Positions 9,291-17,327 of a DNA stretch of 64,000 nucleotides are shown here, piece by piece (within the stretch, counting starts at the first letter, position 1; the number at the start of each line of letters is the position of its first letter). The notes below the pieces were generated by a model, which searched no databases, had not been told where the DNA came from, and worked only from the letters and a program-made list of their open reading frames with translations. Both the position numbers and the translations under genes were made by a program. The stretch spans positions 1-64,000 of the forward strand of contig JAJEDY010000058.1 in assembly GCA_022821275.1 (NCBI GenBank), in the 5' to 3' direction. Source of the DNA: Candidatus Latescibacterota bacterium (GTDB lineage Bacteria > Latescibacterota > UBA2968).

Positions 9291-10247
9291 GTGGAGAAAC
9301 GAATTCTTGGACGCACGGGATTTGAAGTCACTGTTCTCGGTATGGGAGGGGTTGGAGCAAAGCCAGAGACTGTGCGGCGCGCGCTGGGACTGGGCGTAAA
9401 CTATATAGACACGGCTCCCGGCTATGGAAATAGTGAGAAAAATATAGGGATCGGTCTGGAGGGAGCGAGTCAATCGCATTACATAGCCACTAAGCTCGGA
9501 GGAAGGCCCAAACCATTTGACGCACAAGATAAAGATATGCTACGTCGGTCAGTTGATGAGAGCCTCCGACTGCTTAAGCGCGACAGTATTGATATTCTGC
9601 AAATCCATGAACCTGACCATCCCTCAATATTCGATTGGTGGACTGACTATGACAATTTCCATGGACCTGTGTGTGAAGTCCTGGAGGAACTTAAAGAGGA
9701 AAAAATAATCAAATTCACAGGGCTGGCTGGCACCAGTTCCTATGAACTTCCACACATCATGGCCACAGGTAACTACGATGTGGTTTTGGCAGCGGGTAAT
9801 TACAATCTGGTCCGGCAGGAATTCGCTATTTCTGGATTGCCTGAAGCTAAAAAACAGAATATGGGAATTGTCATAGGTGCAGCCTTTTTCAAGGGTCTTC
9901 TGGCCCGTCGCGACATCCCGGAACTGGAAAATGGCGCACGATGGCTGAGTCCGCCACGTCTGGAGCAGTTCAAAAAACTCTACGCTTTTGTGGATGAAAT
10001 CGGATTACCACTTGCAGAAGTCGCTCTGCGCTGGGTAATTTCCAATCCCAACGTCTCCACCGTTCTCATGGGGACAGAATCTATAGAGGAAGTCGAACAA
10101 AATGTGGCAGCTGCTGAAAAAGGACCTCTTCCACCAGAGATACTCTCCGGGCTTAAGGAGATCGCCGATATGGTACCGTTCCGTCCGCACCTTGAACCGC
10201 ACGGATTCCCTATCGGCCAACCTTACGAGGGACCCAAATCTAAGTAG
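9291..10247 (+). CDS. Aldo/keto reductase family protein
   Basis: 318 residues, a (beta/alpha)8 NAD(P)H-dependent oxidoreductase. The tetrad residues are visible: Asp and Tyr in YIDTAPGYGNSE, Lys in IATKLGG, His in LQIHEPDH. The GTG start is chosen because ggaggg lies ~8 bases upstream and because MEKRILGRTGFEV is the normal family N-terminus; an overlapping ATG two bases earlier is in another frame. It lies between a sulfatase and a PhyH gene, which suggests oxidation or reduction of a sugar or aldehyde released by those enzymes. Confidence 0.9.
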   Translation: MEKRILGRTGFEVTVLGMGGVGAKPETVRRALGLGVNYIDTAPGYGNSEKNIGIGLEGASQSHYIATKLGGRPKPFDAQDKDMLRRSVDESLRLLKRDSIDILQIHEPDHPSIFDWWTDYDNFHGPVCEVLEELKEEKIIKFTGLAGTSSYELPHIMATGNYDVVLAAGNYNLVRQEFAISGLPEAKKQNMGIVIGAAFFKGLLARRDIPELENGARWLSPPRLEQFKKLYAFVDEIGLPLAEVALRWVISNPNVSTVLMGTESIEEVEQNVAAAEKGPLPPEILSGLKEIADMVPFRPHLEPHGFPIGQPYEGPKSK

Positions 10248-10278
10248 TAATTATTACTGAAACACGAGGAGGCTGAAA

Positions 10279-11121
10279 ATGCGAGAAGGTACCAAATCTC
10301 TCCAGGAGCACCTTGAAGAATTCAAAACAGTTGGATTTACACTTTTCCCAAAGATGCTGGACGATGTCTGGGTCAAAGCCATGCGGGATTCATTTGACGA
10401 AATTGGTGATCGCCTGCCTAATCCCGATGGCAGTCGTCCCCAGGTTTTTGTGGATGTGCTCGAACACAAACCCGATCTCGTTCTTTCGGCCTTACAAAAT
10501 GATCGCCTATTGGACTTTTGTGAAATGATCGTCGGCCCGCATGTCCAACTCGAATCCATCACATACCGGCGCACGGCGCCACAGGACCCAAACACAAACC
10601 CGGTACTGGGTTTTCACCGGGACATGTTTGCCGAATTTCCTCAAGAAGGCATCTACCAAAGGCCCTTACTCTTCAATGCCCTGAGCTATTTGCAGGATCT
10701 CGATGATGAAATTGGCCCCCTGCGTATTATTCCAGGTTCTCACATGAAAGCCATGTCTTTAACGGCCGAAGAAAGAAAGCAACCCCACCCCGACGAAGTC
10801 ATCCTTTATCCCAAATCTGGAGATATCGCCGTATTTCACAATGCGATAGTACACTCGGGAACAGCCAATTACTCACAGGAATACCGATACCTTTTCTTTT
10901 TAACGATGAATCATTCCTGGCTTAAACACAGAGCCAATTATTCAGGCCCAATTTCTCAAGCAGTCAAAACGCGAGCACGAGCGACTGGCAATCGTCGACT
11001 CCTGCGCCTCTTGGGCGAAGATGCAAATGTATTTCGGCGAGCCAACAGTGGATTTATGCAACCCGACGAAGAGAGATGGGAAGAGTGGATCGCTGAGGAT
11101 GCTGCCGCGCTCAAGGAATGA
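10279..11121 (+). CDS. Phytanoyl-CoA dioxygenase (PhyH) family oxygenase
   Basis: 280 residues. HRD at 113-115 provides two iron ligands. IIPGSH at ~152 is the conserved turn. The distal iron His lies in VHSGTANYSQEYRY, with the 2-oxoglutarate Arg in the same segment. Opening FKTVGFTLFPKML is typical. The C-terminal EWIAEDAAALKE matters because the same tail recurs as a relic at 14867-14902. An aggagg ribosome-binding site precedes the ATG. Probably cytoplasmic. It follows the aldo/keto reductase by 31 bases. Confidence 0.9.
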   Translation: MREGTKSLQEHLEEFKTVGFTLFPKMLDDVWVKAMRDSFDEIGDRLPNPDGSRPQVFVDVLEHKPDLVLSALQNDRLLDFCEMIVGPHVQLESITYRRTAPQDPNTNPVLGFHRDMFAEFPQEGIYQRPLLFNALSYLQDLDDEIGPLRIIPGSHMKAMSLTAEERKQPHPDEVILYPKSGDIAVFHNAIVHSGTANYSQEYRYLFFLTMNHSWLKHRANYSGPISQAVKTRARATGNRRLLRLLGEDANVFRRANSGFMQPDEERWEEWIAEDAAALKE

Positions 11122-11136
11122 TCCAGGTAGATCATT

Positions 11137-11361
11137 ATGGCCACAAAACCAAATATTGTACTCGTTGTTTCAGACGATCAGGGGTATGGAGATGCGGGTT
11201 GTTATTGGGATACAGAGGTCGATACACCAACGATGGATGCGATTGCAAAAAATGGGGTGCGTTTTACTCAGTTGAGGGTCAATCCACTTTGTGCGCCAAC
11301 GCGTGCATCTCTTTTTTCAACGCGAAAGGAGATCAACCTATGCAACCAGTCCATCCAATGA
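11137..11361 (+). pseudogene. Sulfatase N-terminal stub cut just after the formylglycine motif
   Basis: Starts with a normal sulfatase N-terminus: PNIVLVVSDDQGYGDAGCYW, with the metal Asp pair. It runs to LCAPTRASLF, the formylglycine motif, and then sequence homology ends. From base ~11318 the DNA is the leader of the next PhyH gene, so the last ~14 codons are out-of-frame reading of that leader and start region. About 85-90% of the sulfatase is gone. The stub keeps a plausible start 15 bases after the previous gene and could be translated as a short peptide. Confidence 0.85.
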
Positions 11362-12188
11362 GCGACGAGAAATTGGACGTACACGTAGCCGACTTGCAAG
11401 AAAACGGTTATGTCATCCTGCGGGAGCAAATCGCACCCGGGTATCTCGACCCTCTCCGGGATATCGCCCAGCGTGCTGCGGATGATTATATCGCCGAGTG
11501 GCAAGGGGGAATGAAGTTGCCTGAAGTGCGCATTCTCGACGGAAAGGGGAAACGCAACTTCACAATCAATCCGAACGCCCGCGCCTGTTTCATGTGGGGT
11601 AAAGCGGCCATGGATCTGCTCGACCACGACACCGTTCACGGGATCTGCGAACGCGCTCTGGGTACTTACCATTTTTTGGATCTCGTTGCCAACACCGTAC
11701 GCTATCACCCGGAAGCGAGGCAGGGGCACTTCCATCGCGACTTCAGGCCCGGCCTCACGAACGAAGGCAAGCACAACGGCCTGTGGTTCTTCTTTATGCT
11801 CGACGGCTATTCAGCGGAAAATGGCGGTACCCGGTTGATTCCGCGCACACATTGTTTCAAAGCCGACGAACCCGAAATGATAGATCCCGAGCCGGATTCA
11901 GACAGCAACAAGATCCAGGCGACCGGCGATCCGGGTGATTTACTAATTGTAAACGCGGGGGGCCTGCATTGCGGGGGCGTAAATCAGACTCACAAGCCCC
12001 GGCGCACCCTGAACATCCGCATCGTACCAAACGGCGACCGGCTGTTCTACAATGCCTGGGAACTGGCCGGGCCTGAGCTGCAAGCGAAAGCCAGTGAAAG
12101 GGTCAAGCGCTTCATGCAACCGCCAGCCGACCGCGTTGCCGAACTGCGAACCGACTGGCGCGTGACGCCTCGTCGGGAAAAATCATAA
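11340..12188 (+). CDS. Phytanoyl-CoA dioxygenase (PhyH) family oxygenase
   Basis: 282 residues from ATG 11340, chosen because aaaggag sits nine bases upstream and because MQPVHPMSDEKLD is duplicated at the minigene at 7797. The frame is open further upstream, but that part is antisense to homology and overlaps the sulfatase stub. HRD at 132-134 gives iron ligands. LIPRTH at ~165 and GGLHCGGVNQTHKPRRTLNIR hold the distal His and Arg. The N-terminal LQENGYVILREQI is the family signature. An aldo/keto reductase follows 13 bases downstream. Confidence 0.9.
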   Translation: MQPVHPMSDEKLDVHVADLQENGYVILREQIAPGYLDPLRDIAQRAADDYIAEWQGGMKLPEVRILDGKGKRNFTINPNARACFMWGKAAMDLLDHDTVHGICERALGTYHFLDLVANTVRYHPEARQGHFHRDFRPGLTNEGKHNGLWFFFMLDGYSAENGGTRLIPRTHCFKADEPEMIDPEPDSDSNKIQATGDPGDLLIVNAGGLHCGGVNQTHKPRRTLNIRIVPNGDRLFYNAWELAGPELQAKASERVKRFMQPPADRVAELRTDWRVTPRREKS

Positions 12189-12201
12189 ACGGAGGAATAT
12201 C

Positions 12202-13140
12202 ATGCAGTATAGAACGCTTGGGAAAACGGGGTGGAATGTGAGTGCTGTCTCCATGGGGTGCTGGGGCATCGGCGGACAGTGGGGTCCGGTTGAAGAAAAG
12301 CAGGCCCTCGACACCATCAACGCTGCCCTCGATGCGGGCGTTAATTTGTTTGATACCGCGGATGGCTACGGTTGTGGTCAGAGTGAAATCTACACAGGCA
12401 AAGCGCTGAAAAGCAAGCGATCCGAGGTCTATATCGCGACAAAGGTTGGCAACTGGGGACGCCGTCAGGGAGATCCTCTCGAGTACAGGACGATCTACAG
12501 CATCATCAATTGTTGTCACGCAAGCCTTTACCGTCTCGATACAGATTATATCGATCTGTATCAGTGTCACATCGGAACCCCGGAACATCCCGAGATCTTT
12601 GTCGAAGCCTTTGAGTTGCTCAAGAAAGAGGGCAAGATCCGTCACTACGCGATATCTACCAACGACCTGGATTCGCTCAAAGCGCTCAACTCAGAGGGCG
12701 CCTGCGCATCGTGTCAGATCAACTACTCGCTCCTTAACCGGCAACCAGAAAAGGACATCCTACCCTACTGCCTGGACAACAATATCGGGGTGTTACTGCG
12801 AGGACCAATCGCTCAGGGTCTTTTGGCGGATAAATTTACCGCAGATACAAGGTTTGAAGACATGGTTCGAGATCACTGGAACCCAGGAGAAAGCCAACGC
12901 GATGATTTTCTCGCCAGACTCGACAAGGTCGCAGCGATTCGCGCGTTAGTACCCGAAGGCAGGAACATGGTTGATCTCGCGCTCAAGTTCACCCTCGCCA
13001 ATCCTGCCGTCACCTGTCCTATCCCCGGAATGAAGACACCCGAGCAGGCAAAACAGAACGCTGCCGCTGCCGACGGCGAGCTCGATCAAGCTACCATGGA
13101 AAAAATAGATACGATCTGCCCGCCCGAAAAATCAGCATGA
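12202..13140 (+). CDS. Aldo/keto reductase family protein
   Basis: 312 residues. Tetrad residues lie in LFDTADGYGCGQSE (Asp, Tyr), YIATKVGNW (Lys) and LYQCHIG (His). IPGMKTPEQ near the C-terminus matches the cofactor-binding end of the family. An acggagg ribosome-binding site precedes ATG. The tail GELDQATMEKIDTICPPEK is closely matched by a relic at 25170-25250, so at least one more copy once lay nearby. It is only ~30% similar by eye to the aldo/keto reductase at 9291 and belongs to another subgroup. Confidence 0.9.
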   Translation: MQYRTLGKTGWNVSAVSMGCWGIGGQWGPVEEKQALDTINAALDAGVNLFDTADGYGCGQSEIYTGKALKSKRSEVYIATKVGNWGRRQGDPLEYRTIYSIINCCHASLYRLDTDYIDLYQCHIGTPEHPEIFVEAFELLKKEGKIRHYAISTNDLDSLKALNSEGACASCQINYSLLNRQPEKDILPYCLDNNIGVLLRGPIAQGLLADKFTADTRFEDMVRDHWNPGESQRDDFLARLDKVAAIRALVPEGRNMVDLALKFTLANPAVTCPIPGMKTPEQAKQNAAAADGELDQATMEKIDTICPPEKSA

Positions 13141-13141
13141 G

Positions 13142-13243
13142 GATGGTCTTGAAGCGGTGGATGCAGATGGTAATGTAGATGTACCAGATGGCCCCGGGAT
13201 GGGCGTAGAGTGGAATTGGGATGCAATAAATAAAATGACTTAG
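13142..13243 (+). pseudogene. C-terminal stub of an enolase-superfamily (mandelate racemase type) gene
   Basis: Right after the reductase stop, an open frame without start codon reads AVDADGNVDVPDGPGMGVEW and ends in a stop at 13241-13243. This is the characteristic last segment of mandelate racemase / muconate-lactonising enzymes; the intact gene at 36351 ends VDENGCVEVPEGPGLGVAF. Only ~33 C-terminal codons survive, so it is non-functional. Confidence 0.8.
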
Positions 13244-13294
13244 AAACAAAGATTATTGACTAAAAAGCTCAAACAGCGCATCAGGGGAGTCATT

Positions 13295-14866
13295 ATGCAG
13301 TCACAAAACAAACCCAACGTCATCTTCTTCATGGTCGATCAGATGGGGGCGAAGTGGCTGGAAGTGGCCATGAATGGCATCTGTGACCTGCCGAACTTGA
13401 AACGCCTCCAGGGCATGGGCGTGACTTTCACCAATGCGTTTTCCAACAACCCGGTCTGCTGTCCCGCCCGGGCGGGCATTGCCACGGGGCTGACCAGCCG
13501 CGGCCACGGCCTGCTCTCCAATGGCTACCGGCTCAATCCCGACATCCCCACCTTCATGAAGACATTGCAGATGGCCGGATGGCGAACCGGCGCGTTTGGC
13601 AAGATCCACTTCTATCCGTTTGACTCGGAATACTATCCCTATCCAGACTACCGGGAATATGGCTGGGACGTTGTTCACAACACCGAGGACAACCGGACAG
13701 GCGAGTGGCACGACTGGATCGAAAAGGAGCATCCCGAACACTATGATGCGATCATGGCAACCCCGGCGAACTGGAATTCTCAGTTGCCATATTACGATTC
13801 GTATGGCGAGCAGAAGGCCAACCTGACCGAGAGAATGCGCCGGGCAAAGAAGGAGATGGCATGGGCTAAAGGTGATGATGGAGGGAACAAAACCCGAACC
13901 GAAGGCTACTACCCCCTACCATTCCCTGAAGAGATTTCCCAGACCAACTGGATCACGGAACATGCCCTGAATTTCATTGATGAAACGCCTGATGATCAAC
14001 CGCTATATACCCACATTAGCTATGTCCAGCCCCATCCCCCATTTCATCCGCCTGCACGATTTCTGGAGATGGTCAACGAGGATCTCATCCCCGACCCTGT
14101 CGGTTACGGCACGGACCACTGGAATGGGCCTGATAAAATCCCCAACTGGCGCTACTACCGCAAGCTCTACTTCGCCGATTTTATCCACCTCGACGAACAG
14201 ATCGGCCGCATCCTGGAGCGCTTGGAACAGGTTGGCAGAATGGAGAACAGCTACTTCATCTTTGTGTCTGACCACGGCGAAATGCTCATGGACCACAATC
14301 TGGGCGGAAAATCCGCCAGACACTACGACGCCGTCATCCGCATCCCGCTGATTGTAGCCGGACCAGGCCTGAAGCAGGGCAGCACTTGCGATCTCTTCGT
14401 GCAGCACGAGGACATCTGTCCGACCGTGTTGGATATGCACGAAACGCTTCTAAAACAGCACCCGAGGCCCCTGTCGAGGCGTGGAGTCGCCGATGACCAT
14501 CCGCTATGTGCCGGTCGTTCACTGATGCCTCTGTGCAAGGGAGAGCAAGTTTCGGGCTGGCGGCAATCGGTATTCTCCGAGTCCTTTGGCGGCCTGTGCG
14601 AGTCGCCCTTCCGTGAGGGGATCATGAAGTTTCCCTGGAAAGAGACACTGCGAAACCGTGAGTTCCGCTACTCGGTCACGCCAGGGCGCGATGACGGGGA
14701 AGAACTCTATGATCTCACCAGGGACCCAGACGAACTGGTCAACGTCGTGCATGATCCGGCGTACCAGCAGACGCGTTACCAACTGATGAAGGAAATGATG
14801 CACCGCGTCATGCTCCAGGAATTCCCACTACCACCGCGTGACCTGGTGGTAATCGGGGCGCATTAG
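13295..14866 (+). CDS. Type I sulfatase (choline-sulfatase/phosphonate-hydrolase-like branch)
   Basis: 523 residues from ATG 13295, preceded by aggggag; an in-frame TTG at 13256 would add 13 residues without a better site. MVDQM at 13-17 is the Asp-Gln variant of the metal site, common in larger sulfatases. CCPAR at 55-59 is the formylglycine motif (Cys55). VSDHGEMLMDH holds metal ligands. ELYDLTRDPDELVN is the usual tail. No signal peptide. A large middle insert (residues ~150-210) distinguishes it from the shorter sulfatases here. Confidence 0.92.
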   Translation: MQSQNKPNVIFFMVDQMGAKWLEVAMNGICDLPNLKRLQGMGVTFTNAFSNNPVCCPARAGIATGLTSRGHGLLSNGYRLNPDIPTFMKTLQMAGWRTGAFGKIHFYPFDSEYYPYPDYREYGWDVVHNTEDNRTGEWHDWIEKEHPEHYDAIMATPANWNSQLPYYDSYGEQKANLTERMRRAKKEMAWAKGDDGGNKTRTEGYYPLPFPEEISQTNWITEHALNFIDETPDDQPLYTHISYVQPHPPFHPPARFLEMVNEDLIPDPVGYGTDHWNGPDKIPNWRYYRKLYFADFIHLDEQIGRILERLEQVGRMENSYFIFVSDHGEMLMDHNLGGKSARHYDAVIRIPLIVAGPGLKQGSTCDLFVQHEDICPTVLDMHETLLKQHPRPLSRRGVADDHPLCAGRSLMPLCKGEQVSGWRQSVFSESFGGLCESPFREGIMKFPWKETLRNREFRYSVTPGRDDGEELYDLTRDPDELVNVVHDPAYQQTRYQLMKEMMHRVMLQEFPLPPRDLVVIGAH

Positions 14867-14902
14867 TGGATTGCTGAAGACGCTGCTGACCTCAAAAATT
14901 AA
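14867..14902 (+). pseudogene. C-terminal stub of a PhyH gene, 11 codons
   Basis: Immediately after the sulfatase stop, the frame reads WIAEDAADLKN and a stop. The intact PhyH at 10279 ends EWIAEDAAALKE, and the DNA is similar (tggattgctgaagacgctgc against tggatcgctgaggatgctgc). No start codon. It is a leftover tail of a deleted PhyH gene between the sulfatase and the isomerase. Confidence 0.75.
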
Positions 14903-14918
14903 TCCAAGAAGGTTTTTT

Positions 14919-15800
14919 ATGAATACAACGCCAACCGTCTGCATTGCCGGTGTTAACGACGAACCCAGTCCATCGTGGGATCTGGATGAAGGTTTGGATG
15001 TGCTTGATGAACTTGGCATCAAATTTATTGAACTGCGTGCGGCCTATGGTGAAATGGTCGATCAGATGAATGACGACACGTTCATCCGTGTCGCAGACCG
15101 TGTCAAAGAACGGGGTTTTACCGTCACCACTTATCTCGGTCAGGTGGGCCGCACAGTACCCGACGAAGCCAATCGCGCACAGGACATATCGCACATCACC
15201 CGCGCCGTTCAACGTGCCGACTACGTTGGCACAACCCAACTGCGTACGATGGGATATAAAAAAGGCGACGCAGGAACCGACTGGTTTGCAATCGCCATTG
15301 AAATGTACACCGCAATGACCGAAATAGCTGCCGCGGGAAATAAAACCCTTATACTCGAAAATCCACCCAACAAAACGTCAGCTGTCTGCACCGCCTCCGA
15401 ATGTTTAAAAGCACTTCAAGCTGTTAATTCTCCGAATTTCCGACTCAACTTTGACCCCGGCAACTTTGGTGCACACGGCGAAGTTGGAATCGACATTTTT
15501 GAAAAACTGAAAGATTACATCGCCAATGTCCACGTCAAAGACATTCGAGAACCTGGCGACACCAGCACCTACTGCATTGCTGGCGACGGCAAATGCGGAT
15601 ATCCTGAAATCTTCAAACGCCTCTGCCAAATGAACTACTCGGGCTGTATAACCGTAGAGCCACACTTGCTTCATTCTCAGAAATTCCACGTCTCCGGCCG
15701 AGAGAACTACATTAAAGCTACCAACCGAATCATACACCTTCTCGAAGAAGCCGGTTTTGCTGTGCAGAGTCGAAGAGCAAGGCCCCGTTCACCAGCTTGA
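14919..15800 (+). CDS. Sugar phosphate isomerase/epimerase (xylose-isomerase-like TIM barrel)
   Basis: 293 residues from ATG 14919, with aagaagg upstream; the frame is open back to 14871, but that part contains the PhyH stub in another frame. Metal-site-like motifs in order: LILENPPN (Glu), LNFDPGNFGAHG (Asp, His), NVHVKDIREPGD (His, Asp) and ITVEPHLL (Glu). The family isomerises or epimerises keto-sugars and inositol derivatives. The last ~13 residues (SRRARPRSPA) look unlike the family and lie on sequence that also carries the reverse-strand frame at 15800-15972, so the original 3' end may have been replaced. Its own N-terminal segment recurs as a relic at 21317-21367. Confidence 0.85.
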   Translation: MNTTPTVCIAGVNDEPSPSWDLDEGLDVLDELGIKFIELRAAYGEMVDQMNDDTFIRVADRVKERGFTVTTYLGQVGRTVPDEANRAQDISHITRAVQRADYVGTTQLRTMGYKKGDAGTDWFAIAIEMYTAMTEIAAAGNKTLILENPPNKTSAVCTASECLKALQAVNSPNFRLNFDPGNFGAHGEVGIDIFEKLKDYIANVHVKDIREPGDTSTYCIAGDGKCGYPEIFKRLCQMNYSGCITVEPHLLHSQKFHVSGRENYIKATNRIIHLLEEAGFAVQSRRARPRSPA

Positions 15801-15972
15801 CAAAGTCTCCCGGCTGGAGCGCAAGCCCGGGCGATAGGTGCAAAGCATCGCCTATCGGATCCGAATCCGCCTCTGTGTAGGGATAGGCGATGGTTGCGCT
15901 ATCTACGTGCTCGGCCAAGAAGGAGACCGTCTCTCCATGCAACCGACGTATTTTTTGAACAAAAGCTCGCAT
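15800..15972 (-). pseudogene. Unrecognised truncated reading frame
   Basis: On the minus strand an ATG at 15972 opens a frame reading MRAFVQKIRRLHGETVSFLA, and later PGLALQPGDFVKLVNG. It loses coherence where it meets the 3' end of the isomerase gene. I do not recognise the family. It fills the gap between the isomerase and the IS element, and may be the N-terminal part of a gene truncated by the rearrangement that also altered the isomerase tail. Confidence 0.3.
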
Positions 15973-15992
15973 AATTAGGTATAATATCCCTG

Positions 15993-16150
15993 GTGATTAC
16001 TCCCAACGCTAAAGCAGTTGGGCTTCTTGGCGGTCAAGTCGCCTGACTTTGTAATCCCAAAGTCAATATGTTTATCGCAGCATTGTGGTCTCTGTCAGTG
16101 GTATAGCCACACTTTTTGCAATGATGCACACGATCAGAGAGGGCTTTCTT
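15993..16150 (-). ncRNA. Candidate omega (reRNA) guide RNA at the TnpB 3' end, copy 1
   Basis: TnpB guide RNAs are known to come from the 3' part of tnpB and the right end of the element, with the guide just outside it. Here the right end has a stem-loop (16002-16022) and the block GGGAGTAATCAC, which is also present in copy 2. The inferred guide would start with the flanking CAGGGATATTATACC. The 5' limit is a guess; no RNA evidence exists. Confidence 0.4.
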
Positions 16151-17155
16151 CTGTCTATGTCCACAAGAAGAGCAATCTTGTGACGTGTATTCAGGATCAA
16201 CAGGCTTGAATCCAATACCAGCTTCTTCCGCTTTGTATTCGAGACAATGCCGAAACAATGACCACGCTGCATCTGAGATGCTTTTTGACAAGCGACGATT
16301 TTTTTGCATCTTTTTAGCGTCTAACTTTTCTGTTGCAACAAAGCCATACTTATTGACGACTTTTCGAGCTTCTTGGTGGACAAAATTATGTCGTCTATTC
16401 CGGATACGCTCGTGCACTCTGGCAACAGTCTTACGCGCCTTCTCTCGTTTCTTTGGCGACGCTTTTTTTACTTTGTCCCACTTGCGCTGTGCTTTGGCAA
16501 GTGCCTTTTCCTCTTTACGAAAAAAGCGAGGATTTGCTATCTTTTCTCTATCAGAAAACATAGCAAAATTATCAAGTCCCACGTCAATGCCAACGGCGGG
16601 GCCAGCGTCTGTTTTTTCAGGCGCGTCGCCTATATCACAAGAGATAGTAACAAACCACTTGCCCGTCGCTGTGCGCCTTAGCGTGCAAGACTTAGGCATA
16701 CCCTCAAGGGGTCTGTGCTGGACAATCCGAATACAGCCTATTTTGCCTAATCGCAAGCCCTTATCGTCCAATCGGCATCCCTTGGAAAACTGAGGATAGG
16801 TGATAGAATCATAACGATTCTGACCTTTGTATCTGGGGAAGCCAGCTTTCTCACCCGTCTTTGCCCGCTCTTTGACACGACGAAAGAACGCCTTGAATGC
16901 AAGATCAACCCGTACCGCGACCTGTTGCAACACCTGACTATACACTTGCGTAAATTCAGGTCGTTGTTTCTTCATCAATGGAATGGTTTTTATCTGGTCA
17001 TAGCAGGACAAAGACTGATGCTTTTGCTCCCAGGCTTGTACTCTCACACAAAGAAGCTGGTTGTACAGCAAGCGACATTCTTCACTATGCGCCGTCAGGA
17101 TTTTCTCCTGTTTTTTCGTCGGGCGCAATCTGTATTTAAATGACTCACCGCCCAC
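16034..17155 (-). CDS. tnpB: TnpB, RNA-guided DNA nuclease of IS200/IS605 elements
   Basis: 373 residues from GTG 17155, chosen because FKYRLRPTKKQE aligns with the start of copy 2 (MVKSFKYRL); the frame is open ~40 codons further into the element's left end, but that part has no homology. The helix-turn-helix N-terminus leads to a RuvC-like domain: GIDVGLDNFA (first Asp, ~residue 198), ATEKLDAKKM (Glu) and TDRDHNAAINI (last Asp), with a CSSCG...CKKC zinc ribbon between the last two. All catalytic residues are present, so it is probably active as a nuclease. Known TnpB proteins cut DNA next to a short target-adjacent motif and help retain the element. Confidence 0.9.
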   Translation of the reverse strand: MGGESFKYRLRPTKKQEKILTAHSEECRLLYNQLLCVRVQAWEQKHQSLSCYDQIKTIPLMKKQRPEFTQVYSQVLQQVAVRVDLAFKAFFRRVKERAKTGEKAGFPRYKGQNRYDSITYPQFSKGCRLDDKGLRLGKIGCIRIVQHRPLEGMPKSCTLRRTATGKWFVTISCDIGDAPEKTDAGPAVGIDVGLDNFAMFSDREKIANPRFFRKEEKALAKAQRKWDKVKKASPKKREKARKTVARVHERIRNRRHNFVHQEARKVVNKYGFVATEKLDAKKMQKNRRLSKSISDAAWSLFRHCLEYKAEEAGIGFKPVDPEYTSQDCSSCGHRQKKALSDRVHHCKKCGYTTDRDHNAAINILTLGLQSQAT

Positions 17156-17327
17156 AATCCCTTGATGATTGTGTCCCAACGCTAAAGCACTACCCCATAA
17201 GCATGTCCCTGCGAAAGCAGGGATTCGTAGAGCCACTTGCAAAACAACGCTCGCTAACTCGCGTCTGCTTCCCATCGCTAAAGCCGATGGGTTTTACGGG
17301 CTATCTGATAACCGAAAGGATTGAGAC

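Larger units (their letters stand above)
15993..17311 (-). mobile_element. TnpB-only IS200/IS605-type element, copy 1
   Basis: Contains one tnpB and no tnpA transposase. The right-end stem-loop (CCCAAC...GTTGGG, 16002-16022) and left-end stem-loop (CCCATCG...CGATGGG, 17271-17291) both have a ctaaag-type loop. The shared boundary blocks GTGATTACTCCC (right) and TCTGATAA (left, 17304-17311) match those of copy 2 at 51811-53186. The exact ends are inferred from that comparison. The left end lies 16 bases before the ATG of the PhyH gene at 17328. Without tnpA it would need a Y1 transposase supplied elsewhere. Confidence 0.8.

Noticed and set aside
11118-11339. Upstream extension of the PhyH gene at 11340
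   Set aside because: It reads the sulfatase stub in a wrong frame; ATG 11340 is supported by the Shine-Dalgarno sequence and by the duplicated start at 7797.
16018-16209. Plus-strand 63-codon frame antisense to tnpB, matched by a similar frame at 52979-53161
   Set aside because: The two match because they are the complement of conserved tnpB codons and right-end sequence. No independent start signals or codon bias.
15993-17311. CRISPR-like repeats suggested by recurring CCCAACG...ctaaag hairpins
   Set aside because: They are the terminal stem-loops of the IS element, with no regular spacing and no cas genes.
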